Of a stretch of 9,255 nucleotides of DNA, positions 1-5,790 are shown in pieces. How positions within the stretch are numbered: position 1 is the stretch's first letter; every line of letters starts with the position of its first letter. Origin of the DNA: Bacteroidota bacterium (GTDB taxonomy: Bacteria; Bacteroidota; Ignavibacteria; Ignavibacteriales; Ignavibacteriaceae). The stretch covers positions 1 to 9,255 of the forward strand of contig JAJRSV010000083.1 of NCBI GenBank assembly GCA_024278655.1, read 5' to 3'. Under the pieces are notes generated by a model. It was not told the DNA's origin. It was given only the letters and a program-made list of their open reading frames with translations, and searched no databases. A program made the translations under genes and the position numbers.

Positions 1-108
1 GATGAATTTCAGTGGCTGGTTGAAACCGCAAGTTTAAATCGCATCGACATTATCTGGCTCGAAAAAGAAATAGATAATTATTACAACCTGATAAACATAA
101 GTTATTAG
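1..108 (+). CDS. 3' end of an unidentified protein gene (partial)
   Basis: Reading from base 1 in frame 1 gives an uninterrupted 35-residue C-terminal tail that ends ...NLINISY followed by TAG at 106-108. The start lies outside the window. The tail is rich in Asp, Glu, Ile and Tyr and has no recognisable motif, so no function is proposed. It is called as coding because the frame is open from the edge, runs on the same strand as everything downstream, and is followed after 48 bases by a gene with its own ribosome binding site. The tail is short, so a chance open frame cannot be excluded. Confidence 0.5.
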   Translation, partial: DEFQWLVETASLNRIDIIWLEKEIDNYYNLINISY

Positions 109-156
109 GCACTTGCCGTTTATTCATTCGAATAAAATTTTTAGAGGAACAATAAA

Positions 157-549
157 ATGAAAAATATAAAATTTATAAGCGGATTAATCACAGCAATATT
201 ATTCGCTGCTGTTTTACCGGGAACGTCAAACAATCTGTATGCACAAAAGGATGATAACGTTACAGACAGAGTTGAGATTGTTACCGACGGAAATACACGA
301 ACATTACACGAGAACGGCAGTATAGAACTCGCCACATACGAAAGAGTTATTAAGAAAAGCGAAATAAAATTCGGTGCTGCTGCTACAAACGAAATAAATT
401 ACCGGGTACCTGTGTCATTCAGGCAAACTGCTTTTGAAAGGGGAAGCAAATTCTGCAGAAGCAAAAAGCTTGAATGGAAAACGAATTTAGATTATGGCGA
501 AGGTAAGGAGAACAGGAGCCATACTACATCGGTTTGTAAAGTAAATTGA
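157..549 (+). CDS. Small exported protein of unknown function
   Basis: A 130-residue protein preceded by a good ribosome binding site (AGAGGAA at 143-149) about 8 bases before the ATG. Residues 1-30 look like a Sec signal peptide: basic MKNIK, a hydrophobic core around 7-20, and a likely cleavage site after LYA (about residue 29). The predicted mature part of about 100 residues is polar and charged, with two cysteines near the C-terminus (FCRS and SVCKVN) that could form a disulfide. I recognise no domain. The last 35 residues read less like a typical folded protein, so a frameshift near the 3' end cannot be excluded. It lies upstream of, and is separated by hairpins from, the molybdenum-cofactor cluster, so there is no reason to assign it to that pathway. 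Secretion is inferred from the leader. Confidence 0.65.
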   Translation: MKNIKFISGLITAILFAAVLPGTSNNLYAQKDDNVTDRVEIVTDGNTRTLHENGSIELATYERVIKKSEIKFGAAATNEINYRVPVSFRQTAFERGSKFCRSKKLEWKTNLDYGEGKENRSHTTSVCKVN

Positions 550-570
550 TCCGTTTTGATCAATCTGTTT
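545..570 (+). terminator. Weak hairpin terminator after the small exported protein
   Basis: ATTGATC (545-551) and GATCAAT (558-564) form a perfect 7-bp stem with a 6-base loop, followed by a T-rich run (CTGTTTTAAACTTTTC). The stem overlaps the TGA stop at 547-549. The stem is AT-rich and the T tract is interrupted, so termination may be partial. Confidence 0.45.
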
Positions 571-603
571 TAAACTTTTCTTCAAATACATCTCTTATAA
601 TAG

Positions 604-631
604 TTTTCACTATTTACATATTCCGTATAAT
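604..631 (+). promoter_or_regulatory. Candidate sigma70-type promoter for the molybdenum-cofactor operon leader
   Basis: A perfect TATAAT lies at 626-631, with TTTTCA (604-609, four of six bases matching TTGACA) 16 bases upstream. Transcription would begin near 638, just before the structured leader, which is where a riboswitch promoter should lie. A second TATAAT-like hexamer occurs at 596-601 without a good partner. Such hexamers arise by chance in AT-rich DNA, and FCB bacteria may use other promoter consensus sequences. Confidence 0.4.
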
Positions 632-663
632 TTATTACTTTCATCATTGAAAATAAGATTTTT

Positions 664-838
664 TTCTCCGAGTTGAATATCTCTAAGTCCCATCCGGTTT
701 GGGATATGAGGTTCAACCGATAGGGTAAGACCGGAAACGGGTTTGCCTGCCGGTTCGGCTTTAAAAGCGGAACGTTTTGCAAAGGAGAGCTTAATAGAAT
801 TTTACTATAGCCCCGTACGCAAAACGGGGCTTTTTTTG
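664..838 (+). ncRNA. Structured 5' leader, candidate riboswitch (Moco/Tuco-type by context, or a new class)
   Basis: The 314-base gap 550-863 is mostly a strongly foldable RNA. Visible pairings: a closing helix P1 TCTCC (665-669) with GGAGA (784-788); arm P2 672-677/712-717, 681-683/708-710 and 688-692/700-704 with loop 693-699; arm P3 718-720/755-757, 730-734/750-754 and 738-741/746-749 with loop TTTG (742-745); a short arm P4 758-761/765-768. The loop of P2 (TCCGGT) is complementary to ACCGGA at 730-735. An intrinsic terminator follows at 809-837 as a likely expression platform. An enclosing helix, several arms and a terminator ahead of a biosynthetic operon is riboswitch architecture. The downstream genes make molybdenum cofactor, so a Moco/tungsten-cofactor ligand is the first guess. 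I cannot confirm a match to the published Moco motif from memory, and the class assignment is inference. Confidence 0.55.
809..837 (+). terminator. Intrinsic terminator / attenuator in the operon leader
   Basis: AGCCCCG (809-815) pairs with CGGGGCT (825-831) in a perfect, GC-rich 7-bp stem with a 9-base loop, followed by seven T residues (831-837). It lies 26 bases before the first ATG of the operon and after the structured leader, with no gene between leader and terminator. It therefore probably controls read-through into the operon rather than ending an upstream gene. CGTTTTGC at 773-780 is perfectly complementary to GCAAAACG at 819-826, which covers the terminator loop and the first bases of its 3' arm. 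This offers a competing antiterminator. Confidence 0.85.
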
Positions 839-863
839 TTTTATTAAAACAGAGGAGTACAAA

Positions 864-1178
864 ATGTCTGAAATACCTAAAAGATACAGGAAGTTTAAAG
901 AAGATTATCCCGCGGTTGCGGAAGCTTACGAATCGATGGGCGATGCTGTTCATAATGCAGGTCCTTTGGATGAAAAAACAAGAGCATTGATTAAGCTTGC
1001 AATATCAACAGGTGCACGATTGCAGGGCGCCGTTCATTCGCACGCGCGTAAAGCTGTTAAAGCCGGAGCTACAAAAGAAGAGATGCGGCAGGTTGCATTG
1101 CTTGCTTTGCCTACAATCGGGCTTCCTTCGATGATGGCTACACTTTCGTGGATCGATGATATAATCGGGGACGAATAA
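864..1178 (+). CDS. Carboxymuconolactone decarboxylase (CMD/AhpD-like) family protein lacking the CxxC pair
   Basis: A 104-residue all-helical protein, the usual size for a single CMD domain. The family core is clear: DEKTRALIKLA (36-46), a His-containing segment GAVHSHARKA (55-64), then AGATKEE (67-73) and a helix ending GLPSMMATLSW. In peroxidase-type AhpD members two cysteines lie 7 and 4 residues before the conserved His. Here those places are Leu53 and Ala56, and the protein contains no cysteine, so AhpD-like thiol chemistry is unlikely. His58 and His60 remain as possible functional residues. The start has a strong AGGAG site (about 853-857). It is the first gene after the leader terminator, and its TAA abuts the next ATG, so it belongs to the operon. 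Its role in cofactor synthesis is unknown; ligand binding or a hydrolase/decarboxylase reaction are possibilities. Confidence 0.85.
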   Translation: MSEIPKRYRKFKEDYPAVAEAYESMGDAVHNAGPLDEKTRALIKLAISTGARLQGAVHSHARKAVKAGATKEEMRQVALLALPTIGLPSMMATLSWIDDIIGDE

Positions 1179-1700
1179 ATGCTTCAGCTTTTCGAACTGT
1201 TTTTATCTTTCATCAAAGTGGGGTCGTTTTCTTTCGGCGGAGCTTACTCATTAATCCCGCTTATCGAAAGGGAAGTGGTTCAAAATCATAGTTGGTTGAG
1301 TCAGGATGAGTTCCTGAAAGTGCTCGGAATGGTTGAAGTTTTTCCGGGTGCTATTTCCATTAAGTTCGCTACATACACGGGTTTTAAAGTTGCAGGCATT
1401 CCCGGTGCAATAGTTGCTAACTTCGGTAACTTTTTAATGCCTGCCGCCATAATAATGATTGCCGCATACTTTTACACTAACTACGAGAAAAATGATATCG
1501 TTCAAAAAGTGTTTACCGGAATTAAGTTTGCCATCATAGGAATGATTGCAGCAATTATGTATCAGTATGCCGTTAAGAGTTATGTTGATTTTAAAACACT
1601 GATTTTTTTACTGCTCGGTGCAGCGTTGATTTTCTTTTTCAAACTGCATCCTGCTTTCGTTGTAATCATTGCAGGAATTTTAGCCGTATTTATTCTTTAA
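1179..1700 (+). CDS. Half-size CHR (ChrA, COG2059) family inner-membrane transporter, candidate oxyanion carrier
   Basis: A 173-residue, very hydrophobic protein with about five or six membrane segments. Chromate-transporter hallmarks are present: an N-terminal FIKVGSFSFGGAYSLIPL (11-28), EREVV..WLS..EFL (30-46), the PGA motif (56-58) and GFKVAGIPGA (68-77), followed by a long hydrophobic C-terminal half. Full-length ChrA has two such domains of about 400 residues in total, and half-size versions usually occur as tandem pairs. Here there is only one, so it would have to act as a homodimer or with a partner elsewhere. The ATG follows the upstream TAA with no gap, indicating translational coupling, and moaA follows 13 bases after its stop. 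CHR proteins are known for chromate and sulfate. Its place inside a molybdenum-cofactor operon suggests molybdate or tungstate as substrate, which is inference only. Confidence 0.85.
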   Translation: MLQLFELFLSFIKVGSFSFGGAYSLIPLIEREVVQNHSWLSQDEFLKVLGMVEVFPGAISIKFATYTGFKVAGIPGAIVANFGNFLMPAAIIMIAAYFYTNYEKNDIVQKVFTGIKFAIIGMIAAIMYQYAVKSYVDFKTLIFLLLGAALIFFFKLHPAFVVIIAGILAVFIL

Positions 1701-1713
1701 TATTATTTTGAAA

Positions 1714-2709
1714 ATGTTAACAGACAATTTTAACAGAGTCCACGATTATCTAAGGATATCGCTTACCGATAAGTGTAATTTCAACTGCGCTTATTGTAAT
1801 CCCGATAGTTCTAACTACATAAAATTATTACGAGAAAACATTCTTTCGTTCGATGAGCTGTTAAGATTAATCGGAATATTCGGAAACGCGGGCGTTAAGA
1901 AAATACGTTTTACCGGCGGCGAACCGTTAGCGCGTAAAAATGTATTTGAGTTTTTTCTTCAGGCAAGTAAGCTTAAAACAAAGTTTAATTTTGAATTCGC
2001 AATTACAACCAACGGCTCACTGCTCGAAGGGAACGTAAGTAAGCTGAAGGATGCGGGAATTGATAAACTTAACATTAGTCTCGATTCGTTAAACAGCGAA
2101 AGGTTTTACCGTATAACAAAGCAGGATAAACTGGATGCGGTATTAAGTTCGATTAAAGAAGCAAAGCAAACAGGGTTTAATCCTTTGAAAATTAATACAG
2201 TTGTGATGAAAGGAATTAACGATGACGAGGTTACCGACTTTGTTGAGTTTGCAGTTATAAACGATTTGAACATTCGCTTTATCGAGTTCATGCCGTTCGG
2301 AAATAATGCCTGGACTTCCGATGCTTTTATTTCGTGGCAGAACATTAAGAGTAAAATTGAAGAAATGTATGAATTGATTCCGGTGAATACCAACCCGCAC
2401 AGTGTAGCCAAAGATTTTAGCATTAAAGGAATGCCCGGCAAAGTAAGTTTTATCAGTTCCATCTCCGATCATTTTTGCAGCAGTTGTAACCGTTTACGGA
2501 TTACTGCAAACGGGAAGTTGAAATTGTGCCTTTTCACAAACGGTAAAAACGAAATTGATTTTAAAATGCTTTTAAATGATGATTCACTTAACGATGATGA
2601 TATCTTAAATATCATTTCTGATACATTAAAACTTAAATCGGAAAAGCATCCTCCGGTTAATGAATTACTGACTTACGAAGAAAACAACATGTTAAGCATA
2701 GGCGGATGA
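1714..2709 (+). CDS. moaA: MoaA, GTP 3',8-cyclase (radical SAM)
   Basis: Catalyses the radical-SAM rearrangement of GTP to 3',8-cyclo-GTP, the first step of molybdopterin synthesis, in the cytoplasm. The 331-residue length is normal. The N-terminal cluster motif C-x3-C-x2-C is Cys21/25/28, the SAM-binding GGEPL motif follows, and the C-terminal substrate-side 4Fe-4S motif C-x2-C-x13-C is Cys255/258/272 with the adjacent NRLRIT segment. The protein ends in Gly-Gly (330-331), the functionally important tail of MoaA. I chose the ATG at 1714 because MLTDNF.R.HDYLRIS is the usual family beginning. An in-frame TTG at 1708 would add two residues. No Shine-Dalgarno sequence is visible before either start, so translation may depend on coupling from the transporter gene. 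The TGA overlaps the moaC start. Confidence 0.97.
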   Translation: MLTDNFNRVHDYLRISLTDKCNFNCAYCNPDSSNYIKLLRENILSFDELLRLIGIFGNAGVKKIRFTGGEPLARKNVFEFFLQASKLKTKFNFEFAITTNGSLLEGNVSKLKDAGIDKLNISLDSLNSERFYRITKQDKLDAVLSSIKEAKQTGFNPLKINTVVMKGINDDEVTDFVEFAVINDLNIRFIEFMPFGNNAWTSDAFISWQNIKSKIEEMYELIPVNTNPHSVAKDFSIKGMPGKVSFISSISDHFCSSCNRLRITANGKLKLCLFTNGKNEIDFKMLLNDDSLNDDDILNIISDTLKLKSEKHPPVNELLTYEENNMLSIGG

Positions 2710-3197
2710 TGGCAGAAAAATTATCACATACAAACAGCGAGGGCAAAGCGCAGATAGTGGATATAAGCGAAAAGAATGTAACGCTTCGCACTGCGCGGGC
2801 ATACGCCGAAGTGAGAGTCTCCGAAAAAGTGATGAAAGCAATTAAGGAGAACAACGTTAAAAAGGGCGATGTTCTTACAGTTGCAAAAATTGCCGGAATA
2901 CAGGCGGGTAAAAAAACTGCGGAACTTATTCCTTTGTGCCATAACATTCTTATTAATAAAATTGATGTTGAACTCAAGCTGAATGAAGAGAAGGAAATAG
3001 TTGAGATAAATTCATTTGCAAAAACCGAAAGCAAAACCGGAATCGAAATGGAAGCACTTACTGCAGTTTCGGCTGCTGCACTTACGGTTTACGATATGTG
3101 TAAAGCGCTGGATAAATCGATGGTAATATCGGAAATAAAACTCGTTTCGAAAACAGGCGGAAAAAGCGGCGACTATTCATTAAAGATTGAAGAATAA
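2706..3197 (+). CDS. moaC: MoaC, cyclic pyranopterin monophosphate synthase
   Basis: Converts the MoaA product 3',8-cyclo-GTP to cyclic pyranopterin monophosphate, completing the first stage of the pathway. At 163 residues it is full length. Family motifs in order: KKGDVLTVAKIAGIQAGKKT (52-71), LIPLCH (74-79), TGIEMEALTAVS (111-122), YDMCKA (129-134) containing the catalytic Asp130 and Lys133 (equivalents of E. coli D128 and K131), and KTGGKSGDY near the end. The ATG at 2706 overlaps the moaA TGA in an ATGA arrangement. A second ATG directly after it at 2709 is an equally good start. The 4-base overlap implies translational coupling with moaA, suiting two enzymes that hand on an unstable intermediate. 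Confidence 0.97.
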   Translation: MMAEKLSHTNSEGKAQIVDISEKNVTLRTARAYAEVRVSEKVMKAIKENNVKKGDVLTVAKIAGIQAGKKTAELIPLCHNILINKIDVELKLNEEKEIVEINSFAKTESKTGIEMEALTAVSAAALTVYDMCKALDKSMVISEIKLVSKTGGKSGDYSLKIEE

Positions 3198-3211
3198 TTA
3201 AGGAGCACAAA

Positions 3212-3724
3212 ATGGAAAATAACCTTGTAAATGTTGCTACGGAAAGAAAGGGAGAAAAAGAAAATACTGTCGGAAGGGTTGTTGCAATTTCAATCAGCAG
3301 GAAAAAGGGAATTCCGAAGAGCAATGTAAACTCTGCAAAGCTGATTGAAAACCACGGTATAGAGGGAGACGTGCACGCAGGTAACTGGCACAGACAGATT
3401 AGCTTTTTAGCAATCGAAAGTATAGATAAAATGCGTGCAGGAGGACTGCCTAACTTACGCCCCGGCGCCTTTGCCGAAAATATTACAACCGAATTTTTGA
3501 ACGTTCCCGCTTTCGATATAGGTACGAGAATAAAAATCGGCGAAAGCTCCGAATTGGAAATAACTCAGATAGGAAAAGAGTGCCACGATAAATGCGCAAT
3601 CTATTTTAAGGTTGGCGATTGTGTAATGCCGCGCGAAGGCGTGTTTGCAAGAGTAATTAAATCGGGAGAGATTAAAGTTAATGATAGAATCGAAATCCTG
3701 AACCGGGAAGAAACCCCTGAATGA
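3212..3724 (+). CDS. MOSC-domain protein (small YiiM-like type)
   Basis: A 170-residue stand-alone MOSC domain, starting 14 bases after moaC with an AAGGAG site at about 3200-3205. Visible family features: GIEGDVHAG (49-57), WHRQISFL (59-66), GAFAENI (85-91), GKECH (121-125) with the conserved cysteine Cys124, GDCVMP (135-140) and REGVFARVI (141-149) leading to a short beta segment KVNDRIEI. MOSC domains form the C-terminus of Moco sulfurases and occur in mARC and YiiM-type molybdenum proteins, where the conserved Cys can ligate or sulfurate the metal centre. In some anaerobes a similar small MOSC domain is fused to MogA/MoaB; here it is separate and no mogA is in view. A role in cofactor binding, sulfuration or delivery is inferred. 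The first 20 residues are charged and poorly conserved. Confidence 0.9.
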   Translation: MENNLVNVATERKGEKENTVGRVVAISISRKKGIPKSNVNSAKLIENHGIEGDVHAGNWHRQISFLAIESIDKMRAGGLPNLRPGAFAENITTEFLNVPAFDIGTRIKIGESSELEITQIGKECHDKCAIYFKVGDCVMPREGVFARVIKSGEIKVNDRIEILNREETPE

Positions 3725-3734
3725 ATGTATGCTT

Positions 3735-3783
3735 GAATGACTGAATGGTTTTAAATTTAAATCATTCATCCATTCAATCATTC
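3735..3783. repeat. Inverted repeat between the MOSC gene and moeA
   Basis: GAATGACTGAATGG (3735-3748) is matched by CCATTCAATCATTC (3770-3783), a 14-bp stem with one mismatch and a 21-base AT-rich loop. There is no T run directly after it, so it is not a standard terminator. It lies in the only sizeable gap of the cluster (3725-3848) and could stabilise the upstream mRNA end, attenuate read-through, or be a dispersed palindromic element. The segment also contains degenerate TGAATG units. No promoter is evident before moeA. Confidence 0.7.
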
Positions 3784-3848
3784 TATTCTCATTAGTTAAT
3801 ATCTAAAATGATAGCTATATATTAAGAAACATAGAAAAGATTACAGAA

Positions 3849-5057
3849 GTGAAATCGTTTGAAGAAGCATCGCGTATAATAGAGGAAGAGTTCAATAAAA
3901 TAACTCTTGATATCGAACCGGTAAAGTTAGAGAATGCTTTACACCGCACACTTGCAGAAGATGTGGTTGCCGATGTCGATCTTCCGCCGTTCGATAACTC
4001 GGCAATGGATGGAATAGCCGTAAAGTTTAATGAGCAAATAAAAGAGTGGAATGTAATCGGTGAAATTCCAGCCGGAAAATACCAGGAGTATGAATTGGAC
4101 GAACATTCCGCTGTGAAGATAATGACCGGGAGCCGTTTGCCGGGATTTTGCGATACGGTAATTCCCGTTGAAGACATCGATGTAAACAATAGCACCGCAG
4201 TTCTGAAAGAGAACGTACGCTATGTAAAAGGAATGAACATACGGAAGCAGGCAAGTGATTTAAAAAAAGGTGAAGTATCGATAAGTAAAAATACATATCT
4301 GTTGCCAAGGCATCTTGCAACAGCGGCTTCGTGCGGTAAAGATAACTTACTGGTTTATAAGCCGCTTACTTTTGCAGTACTTGCTACCGGCGATGAATTG
4401 ATTCCGGTTAATGAAGTACCGGTTGGTGACAAAATAAGAATTTCGAACACATACTCGCTATTGGCTTCGGTTGAAGAAATAAATATGAAAGCAGTGAATC
4501 TCGGGATTGTTAAAGATGATAAAAATATTTTGCTGGAAAAAATTGATAATGCATTGAAAAGTGATATTGATGTTCTTATTACAACAGGCGGTGTCTCGGT
4601 AGGAGAGTTTGATTTTGTAAAAGACGTTTTCGAAGGGTTGGGCGTTGATGTTAAATTCTGGAAAGCGTTTATAAAACCCGGCAAACCAATAGTGTTCGGT
4701 GTTCATGAAAAAGATAAAAAGAAAAAACTTGTTTTCGGACTGCCGGGAAATCCTGTGTCGAGTCTGGTTAATTTCGAAATATTCGTTCATGATAACATTA
4801 ACAGGTTATATAATCAACCGTTGCGCGAAAGGGTAAAAGCCGTACTGATGAACGACCTGAAGAAGAAAGATAACAAACGGCACTTTATGAGAGGCATACT
4901 TTCGGTTAATGATAAAGGTGAGTACGAAGTAAGTTCAAAGTTCAGTCAGTCTTCCGGTAATCTTGTAGAGATGAGCAGGGCGAACTGCTTAATTGTAATT
5001 GAAGAAGGAATTCATAACCCCGTAAAAGGAACTGTTGTAAAATGTATAAAGATGTAA
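3849..5057 (+). CDS. moeA: MoeA, molybdopterin molybdenumtransferase
   Basis: Inserts molybdate into adenylylated molybdopterin, releasing AMP, to make active Moco. At 402 residues it is full length with the MoeA domain order. Seen: N-terminal SFEEA (3-7), PPFDNSAMDG (46-55) with Asp54 matching E. coli D59, GEIPAG (71-76), the MTGSRLPG...DTVIPVED block (92-109), RKQASDLKKG (132-141), TGDEL (180-184), the MoCF motif TTGGVSVGEFDFVK (245-258), KPGKP (276-280) and GLPGNPVSS (297-305), then the beta-rich C-terminal domain. The start is GTG at 3849, because MKSFEEA matches the usual MoeA N-terminus and no in-frame ATG lies upstream. The ribosome binding site is poor. It follows the cluster after a 124-base gap and overlaps mobA by 16 bases. 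Confidence 0.97.
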   Translation: MKSFEEASRIIEEEFNKITLDIEPVKLENALHRTLAEDVVADVDLPPFDNSAMDGIAVKFNEQIKEWNVIGEIPAGKYQEYELDEHSAVKIMTGSRLPGFCDTVIPVEDIDVNNSTAVLKENVRYVKGMNIRKQASDLKKGEVSISKNTYLLPRHLATAASCGKDNLLVYKPLTFAVLATGDELIPVNEVPVGDKIRISNTYSLLASVEEINMKAVNLGIVKDDKNILLEKIDNALKSDIDVLITTGGVSVGEFDFVKDVFEGLGVDVKFWKAFIKPGKPIVFGVHEKDKKKKLVFGLPGNPVSSLVNFEIFVHDNINRLYNQPLRERVKAVLMNDLKKKDNKRHFMRGILSVNDKGEYEVSSKFSQSSGNLVEMSRANCLIVIEEGIHNPVKGTVVKCIKM

Positions 5058-5677
5058 CTGGAATAATATTAGCAGGCGGCAAGAGCACCAGGATGGGTGA
5101 GAACAAAGCGCTTATGAAAATAAGCGGTATTACGTTTATCGAACGCGTAGCTAACCTGATGAAGTCTATGTTCGAAAATGTTATGCTTATTACAAACACT
5201 CCCGAAGAATATGAATTTCTTAACCTGCCCGCTTATAAAGATGTTTATGCTTACAAAGGTCCGTTGGCAGGTATTCATTCCGGACTTTACCATTCAACAA
5301 CCGAAAAGAATTTTATCATCTCGTGCGATATCCCTTTGATGACAAAAGAAATGATTGAATACATAATTTCATTCAAAACCGATAAACCGGTTACAATTTG
5401 CAAAGCAGATGGATTTATTCAACAACTTGCGGGAGTGTACTCAAAATCAATTTTAGATGCGGCAGAAAAATTACTGAAAGAATCGATTGAAGAGGAAACA
5501 CGCGACAAGTTACAAACCAAAAGAAGATGCAAAGTCCTTTCACTAATCGATATAACAGGTGCCGAAATTATAAATGCCGAAGAACTTCCATTCTATAAAG
5601 AAGGTACATTCTTTAACATGAACCGTCCCGAAGATTACAGTAAAGTAACGGAAATCATCTCACACAACTCTTTTTAG
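5042..5677 (+). CDS. mobA: MobA, molybdenum cofactor guanylyltransferase
   Basis: Transfers GMP from GTP to Mo-molybdopterin to form the MGD cofactor used by DMSO-reductase-family enzymes such as nitrate reductases and formate dehydrogenases. Its presence implies such enzymes in the organism. The protein has 211 residues. Seen: the nucleotidyltransferase signature LAGGKSTRMGENKAL (10-24), KGPLAGIHSGL (72-82), CDIPLM (95-100) with the metal-binding Asp, QQLAGVYSK (127-135), and the closing FFNMNRPEDY (190-199), the N-x-N-x-P-x-D element. The ATG at 5042 lies inside the moeA 3' end, so the 16-base overlap suggests coupled translation. It is the last gene of the cluster, and no terminator is evident in the 113 bases that follow. 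Confidence 0.95.
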   Translation: MYKDVTGIILAGGKSTRMGENKALMKISGITFIERVANLMKSMFENVMLITNTPEEYEFLNLPAYKDVYAYKGPLAGIHSGLYHSTTEKNFIISCDIPLMTKEMIEYIISFKTDKPVTICKADGFIQQLAGVYSKSILDAAEKLLKESIEEETRDKLQTKRRCKVLSLIDITGAEIINAEELPFYKEGTFFNMNRPEDYSKVTEIISHNSF

Positions 5678-5726
5678 TCGTATTGTTGGTAACAATTATT
5701 TAACATTCTCTTAATAATTAGTTTAA

Positions 5727-5755
5727 TTTCGGGTGAACATTATTTTTTATGTTTA
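5727..5755 (+). promoter_or_regulatory. Possible FCB-type promoter before the porin gene
   Basis: TATGTTTA (5748-5755) matches seven of eight positions of the Bacteroidota -7 element TAnnTTTG, with TTTC (5727-5730) 17 bases upstream in place of the -33 TTTG. It lies 35 bases before the porin ATG. The match is modest and the host phylum is inferred, so this is only a candidate. Confidence 0.25.
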
Positions 5756-5790
5756 AACACCAATTACAAAATCATTTTTACGGAGTTTAA

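Noticed and set aside
664..790. Known riboswitch classes such as TPP, cobalamin, FMN or c-di-GMP
   Set aside because: The hallmark conserved core sequences of these classes, as far as I can recall them, are not present; only the Moco/Tuco suggestion remains, and that rests on context.
582..953. Minus-strand open frame of about 123 codons over the leader and the start of the CMD gene
   Set aside because: It overlaps the structured leader, terminator and the well-supported CMD gene, has no ribosome binding site and no recognisable domain; a shadow frame.
2106..2472. Minus-strand open frames inside moaA
   Set aside because: They lie wholly within a full-length moaA with all cluster cysteines intact; AT-rich coding DNA commonly leaves such antisense frames.
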